NCBI GenBank assembly: GCA_017470985.1
Contig: JAFUXA010000008.1
Span: 50,691-114,690 of the forward strand
Source of the DNA: Lachnospiraceae bacterium
GTDB lineage: Bacteria > Bacillota > Clostridia > Lachnospirales > Lachnospiraceae
Direction: 5' to 3'
Length of the DNA: 64,000 bases
Shown: positions 57,072 through 64,000 of the stretch, piece after piece
How the letters are laid out: the number at the start of each line of letters is the position of its first letter
Numbering within the stretch: the stretch's first letter is position 1
The notes under the pieces: model-generated
The model's input: the letters and a program-made list of their open reading frames with translations, nothing else
Databases searched by the model: none
Told to the model about the DNA's origin: nothing
Made by a program: the position numbers and the translations under genes

Positions 57072-57758
57072 TTAATCCTCGTATGGAATTGGATCTGTTG
57101 TTCCATTGAGACGAAAGGCTTCCTGTCTGTCAATACAGGTTCCACATCTACCGCAGGCCTTGTCATGTCCCTCGTAGCAACTCCATGTCAACTCATAAGG
57201 CACACCAAGCTCTAAACCAATCTTTACCACTCCAGCCTTGTTTAAATTGATAAATGGCGCTTCAATCTGAAGCTGTCTGCCACTGCCTTCATAGATTGCT
57301 GTATTCATTGCTGTATTGAAACTCTCTGAACAATCCGGATAAGCATTGCCTGCAGCATCATCTGCATGAGCACCATAATATATCTTAGAGCACCCCTTTG
57401 ACAGTGCAATGGCGCTGGCACTTGATAGGAACAGACCATTTCTGAAAGGCACATATGTACTTACAGGCTTGCCATCAGTCTTCTCAAGCTGTGATGCATA
57501 ATCCTCCTCAGGGATTTCCTCATCAGAATGTTCTAACAGAGAACAGTCACTAAACTGAAACATGGTAGATAAATCCAGCGTGATATGCTCTACCTTGTAG
57601 TAATCACAAACTGCATCAGCTGCCTCTATCTCCTTCTTATGGCGCTGTCCGTAGAAGATGGACAGTCCGACAACATTTTCACTTCCATACTCTTTTACTG
57701 CCATTGCCAGGCATGTGGTACTATCAATACCGCCACTTATTAATACTAATGCTTTCAT
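57072..57758 (-). CDS. queC: preQ0 synthase (7-cyano-7-deazaguanine synthase)
   Basis: Converts 7-carboxy-7-deazaguanine with ammonia and ATP into preQ0. The 228 residues start with the PP-loop LISGGIDSTTCLA. Zinc ligands are in WSCYEGHDKACGRCGTCIDR near 195-212. It lies between folE (146-bp gap with no obvious element) and queF. Confidence 0.96.
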   Translation of the reverse strand: MKALVLISGGIDSTTCLAMAVKEYGSENVVGLSIFYGQRHKKEIEAADAVCDYYKVEHITLDLSTMFQFSDCSLLEHSDEEIPEEDYASQLEKTDGKPVSTYVPFRNGLFLSSASAIALSKGCSKIYYGAHADDAAGNAYPDCSESFNTAMNTAIYEGSGRQLQIEAPFINLNKAGVVKIGLELGVPYELTWSCYEGHDKACGRCGTCIDRQEAFRLNGTTDPIPYED

Positions 57759-57904
57759 TTCCTATATGATTCAGTCACCCATATGGCAACTGGATATACT
57801 CCTTTCTGAGTTATTAATTCAAGTCAAAATACTATTCTATATCAAGAACTGAAATTTGCTCAAAGCTTGACTAATTCAGGCTTTTTAACCAGTCTACAAG
57901 CTAA

Positions 57905-58477
57905 CTACTTCAGACGCTGAAGCAAGGCTGAATCTGTCTTGAATCTGCCTCTGAGAGTCTGAGTATGAGTCTTGGCCCCGGCATTTTTGATACCTCTAGC
58001 TGTCATACACGAATGACTTGCCTCAATAAATACAGCCACATCCTCCGAGCCGGTAACCATCTGCAGAATCTCTGCAATATCATTTCCTATACGTTCCTGC
58101 AACTGCAATCTCTTGGCAGCCATATCTGCAATACGGGCAATCTTGCTCAAACCAATAACCTTACCATTTGGTATGTATGCCACCGACACCTTCATATCAT
58201 ACATCAATGCCAAATGATGCTCACAATAACTGAACACCTCTATATCTTTTACAAATACCAGATCCTGATTATTCTCATCATAATAATCCTCCTCAAATGT
58301 CTTGTTAAACATCTGAGCAATCTCAGCATTGGTATAATTCATTCCCTCAAATACTTCCTCGTACATGCGAGCCACACGATCAGGTGTGTCCTTCAATCCT
58401 TCTCTGTCCGGATCATCTCCAAGGGCAATGAGTATCTCTCTAATACTTTTCTTTATTCTCTCTGAATCAATAGCCAC
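57905..58477 (-). CDS. folE: GTP cyclohydrolase I
   Basis: Makes dihydroneopterin triphosphate from GTP, here feeding QueD. Of 190 residues, zinc and active-site motifs are YCEHHLALM near 80 and [11 protein letters not shown] near 150, with the [11 protein letters not shown] helix between them. Its place inside the que operon indicates deazapurine rather than folate duty, although one enzyme can serve both. Confidence 0.96.
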   Translation of the reverse strand: MAIDSERIKKSIREILIALGDDPDREGLKDTPDRVARMYEEVFEGMNYTNAEIAQMFNKTFEEDYYDENNQDLVFVKDIEVFSYCEHHLALMYDMKVSVAYIPNGKVIGLSKIARIADMAAKRLQLQERIGNDIAEILQMVTGSEDVAVFIEASHSCMTARGIKNAGAKTHTQTLRGRFKTDSALLQRLK

Positions 58478-58494
58478 TTTTTTTGCTCCTTTCT

Positions 58495-59163
58495 CTATAC
58501 GCCTCGCTTATTCGGATCCCAAATAAATTTATGAAGCTGCAACTGCAAGCGAATATCATTTCGTCTATGTTCTATTAAATAATCCACCATGTCCGCAGGC
58601 TCAATCCTTCCAAACACAGGACTGATAAGCACTGTACATTTCTCTGATAAATGATTGTCATCAACCACCTGACATACTCTATCAAGCTCAGCCACATCTG
58701 AGCAGACAAATTTCACTGTATCCTTCTCTGTTAAATATTGGAAATTGGATACTAGCATCCTATCTTCCATACCAGACCCCGCCAATTTGTAATCCAGGGT
58801 AAATGCCGGCGCATTTTCTATATCAACAAAAGGCTTAATATCTATACTGCCATTGGTTTCAATCTCAAGGCTAATATCATTTTCCAAAGCAAACTGTTGT
58901 AACAAGTCATACACATGAGGAGCCATTAATGGCTCACCACCTGTGAGAGTCACCCTCTTCACTCCGGTGGATCTCACATACTCCACAAGCTCATCTGCTG
59001 TCATTTCATCTGCTGGAGCATCAGAAGTGCATGCCCATCTGGTATCACAGTAACTGCAATTGAGATTACATCCACGAAGTCTGATAAATACTGCCAATTC
59101 TCCGGCGTGTTGACCTTCACCATTTATACTGACAAATTTCTCTACCACATTATATACTGCCAT
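58495..59163 (-). CDS. queE: 7-carboxy-7-deazaguanine synthase
   Basis: A radical-SAM enzyme that makes CDG from 6-carboxytetrahydropterin. The ATG at 59163 lies five bases after the queD stop with GAGG upstream, giving 222 residues; the in-frame extension into queD is rejected. The cluster motif is CNLNCSYC (CX3CX2C), followed by TGGEPL and [18 protein letters not shown] at the N-terminus fits the family. Confidence 0.95.
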   Translation of the reverse strand: MAVYNVVEKFVSINGEGQHAGELAVFIRLRGCNLNCSYCDTRWACTSDAPADEMTADELVEYVRSTGVKRVTLTGGEPLMAPHVYDLLQQFALENDISLEIETNGSIDIKPFVDIENAPAFTLDYKLAGSGMEDRMLVSNFQYLTEKDTVKFVCSDVAELDRVCQVVDDNHLSEKCTVLISPVFGRIEPADMVDYLIEHRRNDIRLQLQLHKFIWDPNKRGV

Positions 59164-59167
59164 TTTT

Positions 59168-59590
59168 CTAATCCTCACTGTAGCTTGCGCAATTATTTGG
59201 CGTCTCATAGACAATGGCCTCAGCAACATTGAATCCATAGTCATTGAACTTGTCATAGAAATATCTGGCAAAATTCTCTGCTGTCGGACGGAAGTCCACC
59301 ACACGCATAAGGAAGCCTTCCTCCTGAAGTGCTTCCACAGTTGCTGGTTTCAAAGTATCAGCTTCATATATAAATGTATGATCGAAATAATCTGTCTCAA
59401 TTTTTAATGCACTCTTTAAATCTCCAAAATCTACAACCATGCCTCGCTGCTGGCTTTCAGTCTGTAGACTCTCAGCTTTGATTCGCAAAACCACCTTCCA
59501 TCTGTGACCATGTAAGTTAGAACATTTTCCCACATATCCAGATAGAAAATGAGCTCCGTCAAACTCCGCTTCTGCTGTTAAATAATACAT
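59168..59590 (-). CDS. queD: 6-carboxytetrahydropterin synthase
   Basis: The first dedicated step of queuosine-precursor synthesis. The ATG at 59590 follows GGAGG seven bases upstream, giving 140 residues; the longer frame would run through the terminator hairpin. Motifs are FDGAHFLSGY, the catalytic Cys and zinc His residues in CSNLHGHRW, and DHTFIYE. It is read first after the preQ1 riboswitch. Confidence 0.95.
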   Translation of the reverse strand: MYYLTAEAEFDGAHFLSGYVGKCSNLHGHRWKVVLRIKAESLQTESQQRGMVVDFGDLKSALKIETDYFDHTFIYEADTLKPATVEALQEEGFLMRVVDFRPTAENFARYFYDKFNDYGFNVAEAIVYETPNNCASYSED

Positions 59591-59635
59591 TGAATATCCT
59601 CCATGAATCAGGACCAGACACGCATAAATAGAAAA

Positions 59636-59659
59636 TGGCTGTATTAAAAAATACAGCCA
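59636..59659 (-). terminator. Terminator of the preQ1 riboswitch
   Basis: Perfect arms TGGCTGTATT/AATACAGCCA with a four-base loop, then TTTTCTATTT on the minus strand, 46 bp before queD. CAGGAC in the aptamer tail can pair with GTCCTG near 59611, offering an alternative fold around it. Confidence 0.85.
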
Positions 59660-59685
59660 GAAAAAACATCTCAATAAATGCTAGT

Positions 59686-59728
59686 CCTGGTTTTGTTTAG
59701 GGACAGGATGGTACAAACGAACTGTCCT
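59686..59728 (-). ncRNA. preQ1-I type riboswitch
   Basis: P1 pairs GGACAG (59727-59722) with CTGTCC (59706-59701). The loop reads TTCGTTTGTACCATC and the A-rich tail TAAACAAAACCAGG, very close to the tail of the well-known Thermoanaerobacter preQ1-I aptamer (UUAACAAAACAAGG). Loop TTTGT can pair with tail ACAAA to form the pseudoknot. Position before queD with a terminator downstream agrees. Not checked against a covariance model. Confidence 0.78.
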
Positions 59729-59788
59729 ATTTAATTATGTCTTAACGACCTATGTATAATACTCCTATTTTCAGGAAATTTCAAGCAT

Positions 59789-59821
59789 AGAAGAAGAAGC
59801 CCTCTACAGGCTTCTCCTTCT
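59789..59821 (-). terminator. Hairpin after the chemoreceptor gene
   Basis: Thirteen-bp arms AGAAGAAGAAGCC/GGCTTCTCCTTCT (one wobble) with a seven-base loop. The T-run is poor, so termination may be partial. Confidence 0.5.
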
Positions 59822-59854
59822 ATTAAAATATGAACCGTCTCATATAAGCTCATT

Positions 59855-61510
59855 TTATTGGAAGAATGACATCTCCTCATCAAGTTCCTTGGCGATATCA
59901 TTCAGTCCGCTGGCCTTGGTTGACAAGTCTTCCATGGTACCATTTAAATCCTCCATGGACAATCTGGTAGATTCTGAGCTGGCTGCATTTTCCTCAGAAA
60001 TAGCAGACAGTGATGTAACAGTATCGGAAATGGTACTGCATGCAGCCTCCGATTTATTTACACTATTTACAATATCTTTGGTAAGCTCAACTGACTTATC
60101 AATATCATCAATAAGCACATCAACCTGCTCTATGGTTCTATGAATTGTGGAGCGCTGATTATTAATTGCCTCCTGCACAATTCCTGCCTCATGCATTGTC
60201 TTGCTGGAATCAGCAGACAATCCCTTCATGGCTTCCTGAATATTATTTGCCGCATCTGCAGACTGATCAGCCAACTGTCTTATCTCCTCAGCAACAACTG
60301 CAAATCCCTTACCAGCTTCTCCCGCACGGGCAGCCTCAATGGATGCATTTAATGACAGAAGGTTGGTCTGGGCTGCTATGTCATCAATAAATGATACTGC
60401 CTCGCTGATTGTATTGACAGCAGTATTGGTATTTCCAATCATATCAACAATAACCTCTATTGCTTCAATGCTTTCACGGGTAGAATTTCTCAACTCATTT
60501 AATTTATCCTGACTGGCTGTAGAATTCTGTTGCATTGAATCAGCTAATTCCTGCATCTGATGTGTATTATCAGAAATAAGCTGAATAGCATCATTGATAT
60601 CATTTATGCCTTCAACAGCATTTTGCAGAGATTCTGCCTGACTGGTAGCTCCGGATGCAACCTGAGAAACAGATGTTGTTACATTCTGAGCAGTCTCTGA
60701 TATACTCTGAACGGTACTATATAAATACTCTGCAGAATTATCTACCTCTACAGATGAATCTCTAGCATTGCTAATTACACTTCTGACTCGCTCAGCCATA
60801 TCATATATAGCCACGGACATCTCGCCAATTTCATCCGGTCGTTTTCGCACTTTCTCACTTAGAGATATGCTCAAATCACCTGATGCCATCTGTCTAACAG
60901 CACTTACACTTTCCTGTATTGCCTTGATAATCTGCATCACATAAAATACAGCAATGACAGTACCAAGTATTACAAATACTCCTGCAACTGTAACCATCAA
61001 CTTGATTCGATTATTAATATATGTAGTAATCTGAATTTTCTTCTTTCCTACAAAAGCCATGCCATAAACATCACCTTCGTCATCCACCAGAGGCTCATAA
61101 GCAACATAATACTTCTCACCGTTTATAACAACATTCTGAGCCTGGTAACTCTCCTTGTTTTTTAACACAGCTTCAATTATTGCATCCCCGGCCTTGGTTC
61201 CAACCACACCTTCAATACTTGATCTAGCTCTGGTATCACCTTCGAAATATGTATAATCATAGCCAGTCTTTTCATTCATATCAGATTCCAATTCATCCAG
61301 CGAAGTATCACTGCCTCTGGTATACTCCAAAACCATGGCATAGGATTTACATGCCGCTGCCACACCTGTCTCAACTTCCTCTTCCATACCTCTTCTCAGG
61401 TTAAAAACACCGATTAATGTTGCTGCAGATCCCACAAGAATTAATGACAGCATAACCATACCTGTCAGAATAACACGCAGCGACACCCTAGACTTATCCT
61501 GTTTTTTCAT
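59855..61510 (-). CDS. Methyl-accepting chemotaxis protein, small sCache type
   Basis: A 551-residue chemoreceptor. TM1 is about 12-34, and the external domain (about 40-160) has a single Cache-like fold ([42 protein letters not shown]). TM2 is about 168-190, then HAMP. The signalling tip is [20 protein letters not shown]. It ends EEMSFFQ, like the receptor at 47182. It is a single-gene unit with GGGAG before the ATG. The ligand is unknown. Confidence 0.93.
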   Translation of the reverse strand: MKKQDKSRVSLRVILTGMVMLSLILVGSAATLIGVFNLRRGMEEEVETGVAAACKSYAMVLEYTRGSDTSLDELESDMNEKTGYDYTYFEGDTRARSSIEGVVGTKAGDAIIEAVLKNKESYQAQNVVINGEKYYVAYEPLVDDEGDVYGMAFVGKKKIQITTYINNRIKLMVTVAGVFVILGTVIAVFYVMQIIKAIQESVSAVRQMASGDLSISLSEKVRKRPDEIGEMSVAIYDMAERVRSVISNARDSSVEVDNSAEYLYSTVQSISETAQNVTTSVSQVASGATSQAESLQNAVEGINDINDAIQLISDNTHQMQELADSMQQNSTASQDKLNELRNSTRESIEAIEVIVDMIGNTNTAVNTISEAVSFIDDIAAQTNLLSLNASIEAARAGEAGKGFAVVAEEIRQLADQSADAANNIQEAMKGLSADSSKTMHEAGIVQEAINNQRSTIHRTIEQVDVLIDDIDKSVELTKDIVNSVNKSEAACSTISDTVTSLSAISEENAASSESTRLSMEDLNGTMEDLSTKASGLNDIAKELDEEMSFFQ

Positions 61511-61659
61511 ATATCCCTACTCCCTTCTAATACAAAAAACTACATATCCCCCACTGCTAATGAATCAAGCTTATTTTGTGGCTATTTTCACTTTCCCATA
61601 CCACATATAGATTTGTCGCACAATTTAAGACATTTTCGTTAATTATATCACAAAAAGAG

Positions 61660-61863
61660 TAATTCATACAATATTTTCTGTACATTGCACTTGGATTAGA
61701 AGTTCGCAAAAATAATTTGGATGCAGAAGTAAAGATATCTGTTGCAGCAATAATCAAAGATACTTTTCATGATTTCTTTCAAAAATTTAAAGACTCGTTC
61801 CTTAAGTATTTAAGCGAAAACATCAGGAAGATGTATTGGAGGCGATTAAAGATATGCCGATGC
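61660..61863 (+). pseudogene. Possible gene remnant with a frameshift
   Basis: The 366-bp gap 61511-61877 holds the chemoreceptor promoter region and, on the plus strand, a coding-like stretch. A frame open from 61663 reads FIQYFLYIALGLEVRKNN then LDAEVKISVAAIIKDTF and on to YLSENIRK. A shift to the next frame near 61826 continues QEDVLEAIKDMPMRFQ and stops at 61873. No start codon or ribosome site is seen. The family is not recognised; it may be chance. Confidence 0.2.
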
Positions 61864-61877
61864 GCTTTCAGTAGAAA

Positions 61878-62117
61878 CTATTCCTCTGTAAATAACTCTC
61901 GAAATTCTTTGCGTCCCGGAACCCAGGCCTTCTCATATATATGAGTGAAATGGTTCTTCACCGTCTGCTCAGAAATTCCAAACATATATGCTATTCTCCT
62001 GTTAGAAAAGCCAGACACTTTGAGATATCCCAGTTCAAGTTCTCTCTTTGTAAAACCAAATTTTCTAGCTACAACAAGATATTTTTCTTTCGTTATTTCT
62101 GAATTATTCATCTGCAA
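61878..62117 (-). CDS. LuxR-type helix-turn-helix regulator (stand-alone)
   Basis: A 79-residue DNA-binding protein that is nearly only the LuxR/NarL HTH: FTKRELELGYLKVSGFSNRRIAYMFGISEQTVKNHF with a final helix. It has no receiver or ligand domain. The TTG at 62117 is seven bases after AAGGA; an ATG two codons later is the alternative. It follows a small MotA-like membrane gene by 25 bp and probably acts with it. Candidate target sites lie upstream of that gene. Confidence 0.8.
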   Translation of the reverse strand: MQMNNSEITKEKYLVVARKFGFTKRELELGYLKVSGFSNRRIAYMFGISEQTVKNHFTHIYEKAWVPGRKEFRELFTEE

Positions 62118-62142
62118 AATCCATTCCTTGTTGAACTCTTAA

Positions 62143-62619
62143 TTATTCGTCTTCAAAATCCATTTCCCTATTCATCTCACGCTCTGCATTTAGATGAAGC
62201 GGCAGTAATAACATTTCAATAATTACTGCATAGAACGCTGACAGAAAGCAAACTGCCAAATTAGGACCTATAAGAGAAGCATCACTAGCACCACTGACTC
62301 CTCCCAATACAACAATTCCACTTATAATTAGCGTAAACAGTGCACCGAGTACAACCAGTTTCTGAGCAGTAGAAACAGCTCCCAAAATATTCTTTAATTC
62401 TAACAGAGAATAGTGCTTAGTTCCAACTGAGAATGCTTTGATGAAATCCTTCCATGCACCCATAATTATTAGTCCAGGAATCAAAATCACTAAGATCAAA
62501 ATAATTGATGGTATATCAAGGTACCATGCTATATTTCCTCCACAAACGAATATAGTAAACAAAAATGCTACTACTAGTAAAAGAATCTCTCCCAGAATTA
62601 CCAATTTAATATTTTTCAT
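62143..62619 (-). CDS. Small MotA/TolQ-like membrane protein
   Basis: A 158-residue protein with four predicted transmembrane helices (LVILGEILLLVVAFLFTIF, IILILVILIPGLIIMGAW, LVVLGALFTLIISGIVVLGG, LAVCFLSAFYAVIIEMLLLP). The GGNIAWYLDIPSIILIL segment resembles the N-terminus of MotA, but the long cytoplasmic loop with charged residues is missing. The ATG at 62619 follows AAGGAG. It is cotranscribed with the LuxR-type gene and may be its signal sensor. No function is assigned. Confidence 0.65.
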   Translation of the reverse strand: MKNIKLVILGEILLLVVAFLFTIFVCGGNIAWYLDIPSIILILVILIPGLIIMGAWKDFIKAFSVGTKHYSLLELKNILGAVSTAQKLVVLGALFTLIISGIVVLGGVSGASDASLIGPNLAVCFLSAFYAVIIEMLLLPLHLNAEREMNREMDFEDE

Positions 62620-62658
62620 ATTAATCAATCTCCTTCCAGTTATCTAAAGCCTATGATA

Positions 62659-62725
62659 ATTATAATTTGCCGGCTTTCAGTTATAACTTGCATAATGCTC
62701 TTTATTTTGCATAATGCTTTTTATT
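62659..62725 (-). promoter_or_regulatory. Promoter with two 19-bp tandem sites
   Basis: Two direct repeats (62688-62706 and 62707-62725, one mismatch) each contain the dyad GCAT-A-ATGC. A TATAAT -10 box is at 62664-62659 without a good -35. The repeats are centred about 42 and 61 bp before the expected start point, an activator-like position. Confidence 0.45.
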
Positions 62726-62840
62726 TCTATAATTACTTTACCACCATCAGCGCTAGTTGAATATAGTACCTTTTTTGAGGGATATATGAAACATGGCAAC
62801 CAGCCTAAGGTTTAAGCCACCTTGCAAAAAACGGAATAGA

Positions 62841-62905
62841 GTAGGAGGCGGTGACTAACCGCCGTCCTCTCACAGCACCGTACGTACCGTTCGGTATACG
62901 GCGCT
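62841..62905 (-). other. Group II intron domains V and VI
   Basis: Domain V at 62905-62874 begins AGCGCCG with the catalytic AGC triad, has an ACCG-AA-CGGT tip and closes with TACGGTGCT. Domain VI (62870-62841) is a hairpin GGCGGT/ACCGCC extended by AGGA/TCCT. The intron 3' end is therefore near 62840. A bulged branch-point A on the 3' strand is not evident. Confidence 0.75.
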
Positions 62906-62906
62906 T

Positions 62907-64000
62907 TCAATAGTTGACATGCACAGACTGATAGGCTGTGGCTAAATCATAGAAGCCACTGTTTATCAGTCTTTCTTTTGACATTGCTCTTTTTACGGTT
63001 GTTAGATTTGCATTGAACCAATGTCCTCTGCGACTGTTAGCCGCCATGTGCGCATAGTATTCTGGAATTCCCATTTTGATAAGATTCCTCATCTTGGTTT
63101 TGGGTTTCTTCCATTGTTTCCATATACACATACGAATTCTGTGATAGAGCCATCCATTGATGTCATCTATGTTGTTCTTCATGCTTGCTATGCCGTAATA
63201 GTTAAGCCAACCTCTCGCATATACCTTGATTTTCTCAAGACTAGGCTTGATGGACTGCACAGACTTACGGGAAGATAAATCTTTCAGCTTGGACTTAAAC
63301 TTCTTCCATGACTTTGGATGAACTCGGACATATACGCCACTTCCGTTCCTTCCCAATGCAAAGCCAAGGAATTTAAAATTTCGGATAGCAAACACGCTGA
63401 CAGTACGACTTTTCTCTCGGTTGACTGTTAACTTCAGTTTCTCTTCGAGATATCTCGTACTGCTCTCCAAGAGCCTTTCTGATGCCCTCTTACTTTTCGC
63501 GAGGAGAACGATGTCGTCTGCATATCTTATGCAGGGTACGCCTCTCTTCAGAAACTCTTGGTCAAACTCATTGAGGTAGACGTTCGCAAGTAGAGGTGAT
63601 AAATTCCCACCTTGCGGTGAACCTTCCTCTGTGTCAATGACCACTCCGTTTTCCATTACCCCGCTTTTCAGATAGCGCTTTATGAGCTGTACTACACGTT
63701 CATCCTTCACATTCTTTCTGAGAAGATTGATAAGAATTTCGTGATTTAAGGTGTCGAAATATTTTGATAAGTCCAAGACTACTGCAAAGGTGTAACCTTG
63801 TTCTGCGTATTCTTTTACCTTCTGTATAGCATCCTTTGCGCTTCTGTTTGGGCGATAGCCGTAGCTTCCGTCTGCAAACAATGGTTCATAGATTGGCACT
63901 AACTGTTGAGTTATTGCCTGTTGGAGTGTTCGGTCTATCACGGTAGGTATGCCAAGCTTACGCACACCTCCATCTGGTTTTGGAATCTCAACTCGCCTGA
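62907..64000 (-). CDS. ltrA: Group II intron reverse transcriptase/maturase, partial
   Basis: Splices and mobilises the intron by reverse transcription. The frame is open to the right edge (VEIPKPDGGVRKLGIPTVID is readable there). RT blocks include YGYRPNRSAKDAI, VVLDLSKYFDTLNH, GSPQGGNLSPLLANVYLN and the active site RYADDIVLL. The maturase domain (GWLNYYGIASMKNNIDDIN) ends the protein. No HNH endonuclease follows, so the intron probably relies on other targeting, for example replication forks or terminator-like sites. Confidence 0.95.
   Translation of the reverse strand, partial: RRVEIPKPDGGVRKLGIPTVIDRTLQQAITQQLVPIYEPLFADGSYGYRPNRSAKDAIQKVKEYAEQGYTFAVVLDLSKYFDTLNHEILINLLRKNVKDERVVQLIKRYLKSGVMENGVVIDTEEGSPQGGNLSPLLANVYLNEFDQEFLKRGVPCIRYADDIVLLAKSKRASERLLESSTRYLEEKLKLTVNREKSRTVSVFAIRNFKFLGFALGRNGSGVYVRVHPKSWKKFKSKLKDLSSRKSVQSIKPSLEKIKVYARGWLNYYGIASMKNNIDDINGWLYHRIRMCIWKQWKKPKTKMRNLIKMGIPEYYAHMAANSRRGHWFNANLTTVKRAMSKERLINSGFYDLATAYQSVHVNY

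Larger units (their letters stand above)
62841..64000 (-). mobile_element. Group II intron, 3' part
   Basis: A retroelement consisting of the maturase gene followed directly by domains V and VI. The intron continues past the right edge, so its 5' end, domains I-IV and target gene are not visible. The sequence beyond the 3' end (62840 downward) contains no recognisable coding exon. Confidence 0.85.

Noticed and set aside
59591-59674. Longer N-terminus for QueD
   Set aside because: It would be encoded across the riboswitch terminator; GGAGG points to the ATG at 59590.
61557-61757. A 66-codon minus-strand frame in the gap upstream of the chemoreceptor
   Set aside because: No ribosome site and no recognisable composition; it covers the chemoreceptor promoter region.

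Overview
The window looks like chromosome of a low-GC, anaerobic, motile Firmicute, most likely a member of the Lachnospiraceae (Butyrivibrio/Pseudobutyrivibrio type). The grounds are AT-rich sequence, strong GGAGG ribosome sites, the PASTA-kinase/PP2C gene cluster, a class A RNase P RNA, several chemoreceptors, and a family 3 glycosidase with reversed domain order of the kind first described in Butyrivibrio and Ruminococcus. Every protein gene except one chemoreceptor (47182-49182) is on the minus strand. Identification rests on reading motifs by eye; no database was searched.

Layout, left to right: the 5' part of glgC; then, read in the direction of transcription, a long conserved housekeeping block murE-priA-def-fmt-rsmB-rlmN-stp-prkC-[Fic/antitoxin]-rsgA-rpe-thiN (502-14378). 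The Fic toxin-antitoxin pair has its own promoter and sits inside this normally continuous cluster. Next come pyrBI, a DnaJ-like gene set, rnpB, a TGS-uridine kinase, nif3/trmK, and the dgt-dnaG-rpoD block (14805-26231). Then follow a GH3 beta-glycosidase, a GntR-controlled ABC exporter, a chemoreceptor, a MATE pump, a DAHP synthase and a Nudix hydrolase.

From 37298 to 46994 lies one signalling operon: a membrane HD-GYP protein with an ECF-S-like domain, a giant propeller hybrid kinase, a double-receiver regulator, and a second 7TM HD-GYP whose HD dyad is HE. It is preceded by a candidate 12-codon leader peptide whose stop codon lies inside a terminator stem. Divergent from it is a chemoreceptor gene whose promoter has a perfect dyad in a 19-bp spacer; a MerR-family regulator lies convergent and downstream.

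50422-54936 is a TPP-riboswitch-controlled thiamine operon (thiM/thiE fusion, thiW, thiD, thiC) with a further structured leader inside it. 56498-59728 is a complete preQ1 operon (queD-queE-folE-queC-queF) under a preQ1-I type riboswitch with a terminator. The right end holds a third chemoreceptor, a MotA-like/LuxR pair and a truncated view of a group II intron.

The most novel-looking item is a ~140-nt structured repeat present three times (1896-2031, 14438-14577, 14603-14742). It has a nearly invariant core and compensating changes in its helices.
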